A DNA stretch of 64,000 bases, taken from the NCBI GenBank assembly GCA_011503125.2, contig WWBZ02000016.1, positions 1,798,001 through 1,862,000 on the forward strand, in the 5' to 3' direction. Position 1 is the first letter of the stretch. The number at the start of each line of letters is the position of its first letter. Positions 31,426 through 40,560 of this stretch are shown here, in pieces. The notes below the pieces were generated by a model. That model saw only the letters and a list, made by a program, of their open reading frames with translations. It was not told where the DNA came from and did not search any database. Source of the DNA: Botryosphaeria dothidea. Taxonomy: Eukaryota > Ascomycota > Dothideomycetes > Botryosphaeriales > Botryosphaeriaceae. The position numbers and the translations under genes were made by a program.

Positions 31426-34400
31426 ATGGACCATCGTCCTAGTCTGCTACCGCCTGCAGATGCCGAACACTATGACGACCTCTCCGAGCTCGAGCGCGAG
31501 CGCCACGAAAATGACATGCGCCTGAAGAACACGTTCGAGCACATCTTCGACAAATACTCGCGCGACTTCTCCGCCATCGGCGACGAAATTGACCTCGAAA
31601 CCGGCGAGATAGTCGTTGACAACGGCCACATTGCGCAGCTGCAGGACGAGCGCGACACAGGCGAGGCGTTTGACGATTGGGACGACGACGGTGAAGGGGA
31701 CGAACAAGAAGAGTACGGGGAGGTCACATACACTCAGTACGAGGTAGGAGACAGCGAAGACGAGGACGAGTTACTGAGTTCCCCGCCGCGAACGGCCCGC
31801 CGGCGCGTGAGCCAGCCTGGGGAACTTTTCACGTCTTTATCTTCGCTAACTTGGCAGACCTCTACAATCGGCCATCCTTCCTCTACTTCAGCCTCACGCC
31901 GCGGTCGTTCCACCAACAACCGGCCTGCTATATCTCTCCCGGAGGTTCCGCAAACTCCACAGAGAATGGACTTGGCCAATGACCCCGCCTTTTTTCAGGC
32001 CTTGGGCCAGAGCATCGCTCAAGGAATTGCTCAGTACATGACCGTCTATCGTGACACTGACAGACCAGCCGATCCTGTCTGGGATGCTCCTCCATTACCA
32101 CGTCCCTCAGATTCGTCTCGGCGCCATGTAGCTCAACCTCGGCAGAGGCGCGCGATGATTCCCGAGTCGCCACGCCATCCACCTTCTAGATCAGTGTGGG
32201 CAACTGGACGTCCTGTTGGCCGTCCTCGAACACACCCTCGTCCTCCCGCAGAAGTTCCTAATGCATCCCCGAGCGTCCGCAACAACGCGTCACGGAGACA
32301 ACCCGTTGATCATCCTGGGCAAAGACCAGAAAACTTGCCGCCTCACAGTCGGATACCTCAGGTTGAAGAGCCAGAGGAGTTGGAAGATGCTCATGTTCAG
32401 TACGAAGAACACGATCAAGTACATGGAGATGAGATCGGATACGAGGGCCAGGATGATGTCAACGAAGATGATGTCCGGCACGACATTTTGGGTTATGCAG
32501 ACCGAGATGAGCTCCAGTACGACGTACAGGATTATGCGGATCAAGATGAGCTCCAGTACGACTTTCAGGGTGACTTGGATCAAGATGAGCTTCAGCATGA
32601 CGCAGAGGATAATGCAGATGAAGATGAGATCCAATACGACGAACATGATAATTCGGATGAAGATAGGATCCAGTACGAACAAGAAAGTGCGGATGCAGAC
32701 AACGTTCGGTACGAGAATCAGGATGATGCGCAGGCCGATTCACAGGCCACTTCCCAGTATCAGAATGCCATTGCTCTCACCGACGCTGATGCCCAACACG
32801 AAAATCAAAGCCAGGAATTCTTTGAGATTGCAGACGAGGACCCAATGGATCTTGACTATGTTCTCCAACCTGATATTGACGAGGAAATGGAGGTAGAAGA
32901 GGAAGAGATATTCACGGATGACGAGGACGATGATAATTATGAGCCTGAAAGAGTTCACCGCCGGAGATCTGCGCCTGCGCGAGATCACACAATTGATAAA
33001 GCTCCATCAACACCCGGAGGAAACGGTGCCGGTCCTGGGCAAGGCGTATCTGCAAGTGCCACCAGGGCAGAACCTGTCAAACAGAAGTTGCCTGGAGGAT
33101 TCAAAATCCCGATTCCACCGAAGAGAAAGTTCAACAGAGGTCCGCAGTGGTCGAAGGATGAAGATGATCTCTTCATCGAGCTCAAAGAAGTCCGCAAGCT
33201 ACCGTTTCCACAAGTCGCCCGATACTTTCCAGACAGGAACCCCAGGAGCATAGAAAACCACTGGTACAAAATTATCTCTATGCGCAAAGACAAGAAGAGG
33301 GGAGAAATGTCGGACTATGTCCGCCGGGCTATCGAGCGCGGACCCATTCTCGCGAATAAAGTCAGGATGAAACCTTATGTCCCGAAAAATCCTGAGAAGG
33401 CAAGACCAGACCGCGCCAACCTAACTGATCAGACGTCACTTCTGCAGGATGAAATACAGAAACTGGCCGCCTCTCGGCCTGATGACGGGGCCTGCTCCAG
33501 TTTGAAAAGCACTGTAACTCCTGCTCCTCACATGCCCCCAGACCAAACGCCATTGGAAGCTCAGGACACACCTCATACCCCACCGCTAGGCTCCGAATGT
33601 GAAGATGAGCGAGTGTATGCCACTGGTGACCCTAAGAAACCTTGGGGCTGTAAGAAGTGCGGAAGAACCTGGCAGCAAAAGTCATCCAGTAAATACCACT
33701 TTGCTGATCCTAGCCGGTGCATAAGATTGCCAGCTGGCCGCTTAACTTGGGCCGGACGACGAAACAAAACGGCCATTCCCCCCAAAGCGGCTCCCCCCAG
33801 CGCCGTCCCTCCCGGTGTAGACATCACAAATGGAAGGCCTGCCCCCTTCAACCCGAACATCATCATCAGAGAGGAAATGGAGCGCACGCATCTTTGCACA
33901 TTATGCGGCAAGTCTTGGGCGTCTCATTCCAACGCCAGGGAACACACAAGGCGCCCTGAGCAGTGCATTCCAGACAACTGGTTGATCAACTATGATCCTG
34001 GCGCGCATCGAAAGAGGAAGGCGGAAGACATCGTAACAGGTCCTGCAGACTCTGGTACTGTCCAGCATTCAAAACGGTCAAAGAAGAACGAAAGTTCTGT
34101 CCAACAAGCATCCAGGGAATCCCACGGGTTTACGCAACAGTCGTCGGGAACCACGCGTGCAGCGGCTAGCGAAGAAAGTCTCGCGTTCGTTGAGAATGCC
34201 GAAAATCGCGAGAATGATACGCGCTCCACAGTAGAGTCTGTGCCTGAATTTTCCACGAGTCCGCACCGAGGCTTTCCCGAGAGGTTCACTGTTTCTGATA
34301 AGGTAGTCACATCACAGCAACCTGGGCGCCAAATTCCAATTGACCCGCAACTGCTCGCAATGGCAGCCACGTCCATGGTGACGCAGACTGTGCAAGAACG

Positions 34401-35430
34401 CATTCAAGTGCCAGACAATACCCTTGGGATAAAAACATCACCTCCTCAACCCCCCCAGATATCCTCAATCCCGCAAGCCAAAGTTGGTCCAACGCAGAAG
34501 GTCCCAGGTTCAGTCATGGAAAACCGGGTCAACTACTCGAGCAGTACAGCGCAGCGGGCACCGATTCAAGGATCAAGTTCATTCTCGACAAACCGCGTTG
34601 GGTTCTCCTTGAACAAGCCTACACAAGAGACAGCAACCCAAGGCTCAAAGTCGAGTGTTCAAAATCGGGTCAACTCCTCCTCGGACAAGTCATTGCAACA
34701 GGCACCAATCCATAGTCTAAAACCAGTGATGCAAAATCATGCCAACCACCTTTCAAACAAGTCAGCGCATCAGACACCCACCCAGGGTCCAAGACCAGTC
34801 GAGGAAAAGGGTGTCAGCTCCTTCTCGAACACGTCGAACAAGTCAGTGCAACAAGCGCCCATCAAGGCGTCAATGCCAGACCCGGAAAGCCTCGCTCGAT
34901 TCTCCTCAAGCAAGAAAATCCAACAGGTGCCCATCCAGAGACCTATTACTGGGAATACCAATGCGAAGGCAGGCCCATGCATGACGGAGAAATCAGATCC
35001 TCAAAGAAAGGGCGCGCCGACTCAGACTCCTGCACAGCGTACCACCGACAAAATTGGCAGACCAGCCTCTGTCTCTTCTCTTGCTGCAGGAACGAATCCG
35101 CATTCTAAGACTGCTGGACCAACCCCTGGTTCCTCTACATCAAAGTCTGCTAGAGTGCCGGTTGAAGAAAGGCTGCAGAGATCAAGCCCACTTAAGTCTA
35201 CTCCTCAGACACAACCTTGGAAGAAAAGCGTAACGCAACCGGCAAAGTCGGCTCCCGCCAAGCGGCGACGGCAGGATAAGCCTGGAGGCACCATCACCCC
35301 GCAAGTGAAGAGCTTCGGTGATAGTGGACGCAGTTCTCCTCTCAATCGAATCACCAAGTCAGATCCGCGCGCAAGAACGAGTTTCGTGGATTTGTTGGCG
35401 GACGACTCCGGTGATGAATTAGCTTTTTAG
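31426..35430 (+). CDS. SCM3/HJURP-like CENP-A chaperone with Myb and zinc-finger domains
   Basis: Large intronless protein (1334 residues). Residues 32-78, RLKNTFEHIFDKYSRDF...GDEIDLETGEIVVDNGH, match the Scm3 domain that binds the centromeric histone CENP-A. A stretch of 13-residue acidic repeats of the form DYADQDELQYD follows (genome about 32490-32740). A Myb/SANT-like domain with GPQWSKDEDDLFIELKEV starts near residue 571. Two C2HC-type fingers, CKKCGRTW...H...C and CTLCGKSW...H...C, lie near 740 and 822. The tail is disordered, with imperfect repeats of about 30 residues (NRVNSSSDKSLQQAP type), and ends DLLADDSGDELAF. The ATG at 31426 is used; upstream in-frame codons offer only TTG. Filamentous fungi are known to have such extended Scm3 proteins. 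Confidence 0.85.
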   Translation: MDHRPSLLPPADAEHYDDLSELERERHENDMRLKNTFEHIFDKYSRDFSAIGDEIDLETGEIVVDNGHIAQLQDERDTGEAFDDWDDDGEGDEQEEYGEVTYTQYEVGDSEDEDELLSSPPRTARRRVSQPGELFTSLSSLTWQTSTIGHPSSTSASRRGRSTNNRPAISLPEVPQTPQRMDLANDPAFFQALGQSIAQGIAQYMTVYRDTDRPADPVWDAPPLPRPSDSSRRHVAQPRQRRAMIPESPRHPPSRSVWATGRPVGRPRTHPRPPAEVPNASPSVRNNASRRQPVDHPGQRPENLPPHSRIPQVEEPEELEDAHVQYEEHDQVHGDEIGYEGQDDVNEDDVRHDILGYADRDELQYDVQDYADQDELQYDFQGDLDQDELQHDAEDNADEDEIQYDEHDNSDEDRIQYEQESADADNVRYENQDDAQADSQATSQYQNAIALTDADAQHENQSQEFFEIADEDPMDLDYVLQPDIDEEMEVEEEEIFTDDEDDDNYEPERVHRRRSAPARDHTIDKAPSTPGGNGAGPGQGVSASATRAEPVKQKLPGGFKIPIPPKRKFNRGPQWSKDEDDLFIELKEVRKLPFPQVARYFPDRNPRSIENHWYKIISMRKDKKRGEMSDYVRRAIERGPILANKVRMKPYVPKNPEKARPDRANLTDQTSLLQDEIQKLAASRPDDGACSSLKSTVTPAPHMPPDQTPLEAQDTPHTPPLGSECEDERVYATGDPKKPWGCKKCGRTWQQKSSSKYHFADPSRCIRLPAGRLTWAGRRNKTAIPPKAAPPSAVPPGVDITNGRPAPFNPNIIIREEMERTHLCTLCGKSWASHSNAREHTRRPEQCIPDNWLINYDPGAHRKRKAEDIVTGPADSGTVQHSKRSKKNESSVQQASRESHGFTQQSSGTTRAAASEESLAFVENAENRENDTRSTVESVPEFSTSPHRGFPERFTVSDKVVTSQQPGRQIPIDPQLLAMAATSMVTQTVQERIQVPDNTLGIKTSPPQPPQISSIPQAKVGPTQKVPGSVMENRVNYSSSTAQRAPIQGSSSFSTNRVGFSLNKPTQETATQGSKSSVQNRVNSSSDKSLQQAPIHSLKPVMQNHANHLSNKSAHQTPTQGPRPVEEKGVSSFSNTSNKSVQQAPIKASMPDPESLARFSSSKKIQQVPIQRPITGNTNAKAGPCMTEKSDPQRKGAPTQTPAQRTTDKIGRPASVSSLAAGTNPHSKTAGPTPGSSTSKSARVPVEERLQRSSPLKSTPQTQPWKKSVTQPAKSAPAKRRRQDKPGGTITPQVKSFGDSGRSSPLNRITKSDPRARTSFVDLLADDSGDELAF
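32490..32740 (+). repeat. Tandem 39-bp coding repeats in the SCM3-like gene
   Basis: About six imperfect units of 13 codons, each carrying a D-E-L/I-Q-Y-D core, in frame. The units differ by substitutions, so they are an old expansion rather than a fresh microsatellite. Confidence 0.7.
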
Positions 35431-35942
35431 CGCGCAGTTTTTTGTGTTTCTTATATCCATGGCCCCTCAAACGAGGGAGGAGTTTCGTCTCTTTACACAG
35501 CTTTCTTACGACTAGACATCGATCCTGGGAAGCTTTAGCTAGGCTGGCGTTGCGCATCGTGAATTGCACCTGGAACTGGAGATTCTGGGGCAAAGATTCG
35601 GCATGGTCTCATGTCCGGTGGAACAGAGCGCGTCGCGCTTGCCTTGAATGTAGTTCTGAATGATGGGAACAACCATGCAAACACTTTTCAAAGTCCTTGT
35701 GAAGTTCATTACCCACTTTCGCGCAAGAGTTTCCCGAACGAGCAGTGCACGCAAAAAGTGCACGGACCGGAGGATTCGATTGTGAAACCCGAGAGCCCGG
35801 AGTCAACGGGTACCTGGTTTTTAGTATTTAGGTTCCTCCCGAGAACTTTACTCACGACTCATTGAGCATCACCTTGGACAGAGCCGCCTCACATTAAAAC
35901 ACCAACATCACGATAGCTGTAACACAGCGGCTGGAAAACATC
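35431..35942. other. Intergenic region before the acetyltransferase gene
   Basis: About 0.5 kb with the SCM3 3' end and the acetyltransferase promoter. No other feature seen. Confidence 0.4.
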
Positions 35943-37500
35943 ATGCCGGACAATAACCAATCTTACGAAACTCTGCGGCCAGCTGGTGAGCGGTGCTTCA
36001 GGCCCCAGGCAGCAACATTCTGATAGGTGGCCAGGTACCAGCGAACGACGTTGTATTATGCGCCATGCGCTGGGCTACTACCGTGCTCTCATTGTCACCG
36101 GCCGCTATACCATGCCCGATGGCTTTTACTTCAACAAAGAGTCCTTCTATCCCGCCCTGAAGCATTGCATCTCGACGCACCCCATGCTCAGCGCCGCTAT
36201 CAAGGGCGAACAGACCGAAGCCCCGGAATTCATCAGGCCCGCGACCCTCAACCTCTCGGATCATGTTGAATTTCTCGAGTCCATTCAGCCAGCGAACGCC
36301 GGCATGCATGCAGAGCTCGAAGCCCTGAAGCCTCGTCTTTGCCACACGCACGACCAGCTGTTCTCCAACGTCGACAGCGTTCCCCCATGGAAAATCGTCG
36401 TCGTCCCCATCGCCAACGACGCCAATCCCAACGCATGCTGGATCCTCTTCTCCTACTCGCACTCCCACGGCGACGGCCCCTCCGCCCTCTTCTTCCACCG
36501 CACCTTCCTCCACGCCCTGCGCGACCCCTCCCTCACCCCCTCCACCACCACCAACCCCATCTTCACCCCACCCGCCACGCCGCTTCTGGCCCCCATCGAG
36601 CTCACCGTGCCCCTCCCCATCACCTGGTCCTTCCTCCTCCCCGTCCTCTCCTCCTACCTCCCCACCGCCCTCTCCACCCTCCTCCCGCGCCTCTTCCGCG
36701 CCTCCGTCACGCCCCAGACGCCCGACACGTGGGCCGGCACGCCCACGGCGTACGACGCGCCCGCCTTCCGCACCGGCGCCGCCTTCGCCGTCGCCGCGCC
36801 CGCCACCGTCGCGGCCCTGCTCCGGCAATGCCGGGCGCGCCGCGGCGTCAAGCTGACGGGCGTGCTGCACGCGCTGGCGGTGCGCGCGCTCGGCGCCAGC
36901 CTGCCCGCGGACGGGCGCGCACGCGCGTTCGTCGCGCAGACGGCCGTCGACCTCCGGCGCCTCGTGCCGGGCGATGCGTGGCGCGGCGCGTTCGGGCTGG
37001 GCGTGAGCGTCGCGTACCACGCGTTCCCGCGCGCGGACGCGGCGGCGGCGGCGGCGTTCGATGAGGCCTTCTGGGCGTCGGCGAAGGAGACGACGGCGCA
37101 TTTGGCGGAGAGGGCGGGGACGCTGGTGGATCAGCCGATTGGGCTGTTGAGGTATTTGAGGAGCTTTAGGGGGTGGTTGGAAGGGATGATGGGGAAGACG
37201 AGGGATTCGTCATATGAGATTAGCAATATTTTGGTGTTTGATCCGGAGGAGGGGGAGCAGAGGAGCGGTGGTGGTGGTGGTGGTGGATGGGGGATTGATG
37301 GGATGGTGTTCTCGCAGCCGGCGAATGCGACGGGGTCGCCGGTGAACTTTAATGTGGTGACGACGAAGGGCGGGGATATGGTCGTGTCGTTGACGTGGCA
37401 GAAGGGTGTGCTTGGTGTGGAACAGGATGAGGATGAGTGGGCGAAGAGGGTGTGTGGGCATTTGGAGAGGGATATGGAGGCGTTAGCGGAAGAGAAGTGA
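35943..37500 (+). CDS. Alcohol acetyltransferase (AATase) family protein
   Basis: BAHD-like acyl-CoA transferase related to yeast Atf1/Atf2, expected to acetylate alcohols or sterols. The start at 35943 is chosen because a 43-nt first exon (MPDNNQSYETLRPAG) splices in phase through a 49-nt intron (35986-36034) to TSERRCIMRHALGYYRALIV, the usual N-terminal motif. The product is 502 residues. The catalytic H-x-x-x-D motif is HGDG (His159, Asp161 in SYSHSHGDGPSALFFH). Further parts are LTGVLHALAVRAL, FVAQTAVDLRRLVP and a C-terminal region with a Gly8 run. Third-position GC is extreme in the centre (36500-37100), which makes long spurious frames on the other strand. No transit peptide seen. Confidence 0.85.
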
Positions 37501-37595
37501 GCGCGGTTCATTCGTCCAGAATATCCCAGTGGATTAGACATGGGGGATAATGTTGGGATAATGTTTAATTTTCAGCGAGTACTCCTCATTAGCTG

Positions 37596-37740
37596 TTGTA
37601 TATAAGGGGGTATTGCAGCCGACGGTTGGCGCTAAATGCGAGATTCCCACCAACAGGTTAGAAAAAGGTCGAATTTATACTGCTATGAGTGTGGAAGCAT
37701 TCATCCGGATGTAAGTGTATTACAATCACCATCTGTGTTC
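37596..37740 (+). repeat. Diverged copy of repeat family A
   Basis: From GGGTATTGCAGCCGACGGTT the sequence follows the MITE at 47131 onward with about three quarters identity over 40 nt. About 90 nt later it carries the same internal motif (ATTCATCCGG...AGTGTATT) as 47219-47244. The right terminal repeat is not recognisable. It sits between the convergent acetyltransferase and ferric-reductase genes. Confidence 0.55.
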
Positions 37741-37781
37741 TTCGGTCAGCTCCTGTTCCAGAATCATGAACAATGGGTTAC

Positions 37782-38457
37782 TCACGAGAAATGTTCACTG
37801 TGCAAGTAGACCTCCCGCGGCCCCTTTCCGCCAATCACATCCTTTTGCACTTCCGCTGCCGCATTCCGGACATCATACAGCATCTCCGCCGCCCCACAGA
37901 CCGTGATCCCAAGAGATCCACCATCCTCTGCAGCATACTCACGAATGAGCCTCGGCAGCTCCGGGCGCCCAGTCTTCCACAGCACACCCCCACCCTGCTC
38001 CCCACCATTCTGAACCTTCCCCGTCTCCATATCTTCCGCCGCCTCCCCTGTGACATGCACGCTAACCACCACCGGCATTTCCCTCGCCCCACCACCATAC
38101 CTCTCCAACAACCCCCTCACCTCCCCCGTATACCACTCCCTCGTCGCCGCATCCCTCGTCGCAATCACAACCCTCACCTCAGTCCTCCTCGCGCCCCCAC
38201 CTCCCCGCACATTCCGCCTCACCACCTCCTCCACGACCGGCAGCGTAAAGCCCGCCCCGGACCCGCCCGCCACCACCAACACGCGCTCGAACCAGCTCAA
38301 GCGCCGCCCCACGCCGCCGTACGGCCCGTCGATGCCGACGCGCACGCCGACGCCCGGCCGCTCCTGCGCCAGCGCGTACAGCTTCCGCGTCAGGCCGCCG
38401 CCGCGCTTGACGACGAACCGGAGCTCCGTGTTGCCCCGCCCTTTCTTCTCGTTCCAA

Positions 38458-38498
<41 letters not shown>

Positions 38499-40033
38499 CG
38501 CGGGCGGCGGCAAGGAGCAGATGGTGAAGGGGTGCGCGCTCGCGCTGTGGAGACCCAAGCCGAAGAAGCGCAGGAAGACGTGTTGGCCGGGGGACCAGAC
38601 GAGGTCGAGGGGGATGGGCGAGCGGGCGACGAGGGAGGGGTTGATGGGGATGGTGACGGCGAGGTGGGTGGAGTCGGGGAGGGGGTGCAGGTGTGCGGTG
38701 TGGTGGGGCCCGCCGTGGGCGAGGAAGGCGCGGAGGTGGGAGTAGAGGAGGGAGGAGAGGTAGAGGGTGCCGGTGGCGATGAAGTAGTCCCTGTGAGGGT
38801 TTGTTAGTGAGAGGGTTGTGTTGGGGGAGGGTGATGGGGAGGGCGCACCAGGAGGTTAGGCGGAAGTCGCAGTGGAAGAAGAAGAAAATGATGAAGATGA
38901 GGGCGGCGAGGTAGTGGGTTGCTTTGAAGAACTCGTAGAAGCGGTTCCTGTGGCGTGGCGTCTTAGCTCTCGTTGCGGGGCTCGAGTTTCATGGATGAAG
39001 CGTACCTGATGGGACCACAGGACATGGCTGTCAGGTAAGCCTGGAAGATCAAGGCGACGACTCCGGTCCAGTATACGACGTCCGTTTTCCATTTCTTTGT
39101 CATGTCGCCGTACCAGATGTGATAGACGATGAAGGGGAATGTGTGGATAAGAGCAAGGACGAACATGGCGTAGCTCGTATAACGGTGGAAGACCTAACAG
39201 GACAGCTGTGAGTTTCTACTTTCTCAATTTTTGGAGCATTCTTCCTACTGACCTGAAGCTTCTCATGGGAGACACCGGTGACAGCTGTGACCCAGTTGGC
39301 TTTTGCTGCTAGCACACTGAATTCACCATCAGCATGAGAGGCTGGTACCTTGATGATCATACATACACAACAAACGGTAGTAGGGCAACTGCCATCCAGC
39401 CGGTCCTCGTAGCGAGCGGTGGTGAAGAGCCATATGAGAGATCTTTCGTGTTAGGCCAGTAATAAGGCTTGGGACCGAGAGTAAGGCCTGTTAGATGTTC
39501 AGTATAGAGCTCATAGTCAATTTTTCAGAGAATCTGACCAAAGAAGAATATGGCTCCAGCCAGAGCAACCAGCAGGTAGGCCAATGAAGGAGAATACCAG
39601 CGGAACAAACGAAGGCGAAAGCCACGGTAGCCGACATAGCGCAGTGAAGCCTGTGCTTTCCGCCAGAGGTTACTGCGCTGAATCGATGGAGGGCTGATCC
39701 TTGTGATAATGTTGCCGATCGTGAAGAAGCCAATCATGGCGAGGATGAAGTAAACAGTGGTAAGAGCGAAGCGGTAGTCTGCCTTGTACCTGTACATCGA
39801 ATCCGGTCAAAATCATCAAACAGAGACTGGACTGCACTTTCATAGGCTTACCAGTATCTCCAGAAGCCATTGCGGTAGGCACACTGCTCAGGAGTCAATT
39901 TGCAAGTGTCTTCTCTGGAAGAGTGCAGCATAACAGGTGAATCGAGCCAAGGGGTTCCTCCGCCGCTGTGGTCCATGCTCATCGCAGAACACGACAGCGG
40001 AGTCGACAACAAGAGCAGTATCGCGAATGACAT
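37782..40033 (-). CDS. Ferric/cupric-chelate reductase (FRE family)
   Basis: Plasma-membrane flavocytochrome that reduces extracellular ferric iron with NADPH before uptake. Seven exons, all phases closing: 40033-39852, 39789-39539, 39487-39367, 39316-39253, 39193-39006, 38947-38849 and 38790-37782 (637 residues). A signal peptide (MSFAILLLLSTPLSCSA) is followed by the ferric-reductase domain with several helices and the heme histidines in VTGVSHEKLQVFHRYTSYAMF and LALIHTFPFIVYH. Then come the FAD site HPFTICS (after GQHVFLRFFGLGLHS) and the NADPH parts GPYGG, VLVVAGGSGAGFTLP and ITVCGAAEMLYDV. An unusual run of 14 aspartates sits just after the FAD site, encoded by a GAC microsatellite. Confidence 0.9.
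38460..38498 (-). repeat. (GAC)13 coding microsatellite
   Basis: Thirteen perfect GTC units on the plus strand (GAC on the coding strand), plus one GAT, encode 14 aspartates inside the flavin domain of the ferric reductase. Perfect repetition suggests recent slippage and likely length variation between strains. Confidence 0.9.
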
Positions 40034-40560
40034 GGGCGAGATGGTTGACGACGTTGTGGGCCAACTACTGTGGTGTTGTGTCCGGGAAAGCCAGAGGACA
40101 CTCGGCCATGTAAAGGTGGAGGCAGACTCTCACAGCGCATGAGAGCACATTAGCTAACCGCATGCAGCATCCGAAGCGGGCTCTCCTCTGCTCCGACGTT
40201 CCCATGCCGATCGCACGATGAGAAGGTTTTCCAATCAACTGAAAGGCATATTGACTGCGCAAATAATGTCTAAGAACTCGCTCGGAACGGAGGGCATGGA
40301 CACGATGGGAAATGCAACCGCCGAGACGGGGCGCGTAGGAGGAAGAGAGCAAAGGCAAGCGACAGCGCACGAATGAGCAAGTTGAGCTGACGACAAAGAG
40401 AAGGTGCGCACGATTGAGCAGATTACCTGATTGGTCTGTCCGGGCCCGCACCAGGCACTCCCGCTTCCCATCCATCGGCCTGCCAATGACGAAGACCAGC
40501 CACCATCAGGGTATCGAAATTCAGAGAGAACAAACAATGTATGCCCGTCGCTACGTTTCC
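40034..40560. other. Ferric-reductase promoter region
   Basis: About 0.5 kb between the reductase start and the stop of the PLP/rhodanese gene. GATA motifs are expected for iron control but I could not single out a convincing pair. No gene seen. Confidence 0.35.

Noticed and set aside
32490..32740. Possible CRISPR-like array
   Set aside because: The regular 39-bp units are coding repeats in frame within SCM3, with no spacers.
36339..37064. Arg/Pro/His-rich plus-strand frame inside the acetyltransferase
   Set aside because: Frame-shifted shadow of the GC-rich coding sequence.
35998..37101. 367-codon antisense frame in the acetyltransferase gene
   Set aside because: Arg/Gly/Glu-rich composition produced by the very high third-position GC of the sense gene. 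No motifs.
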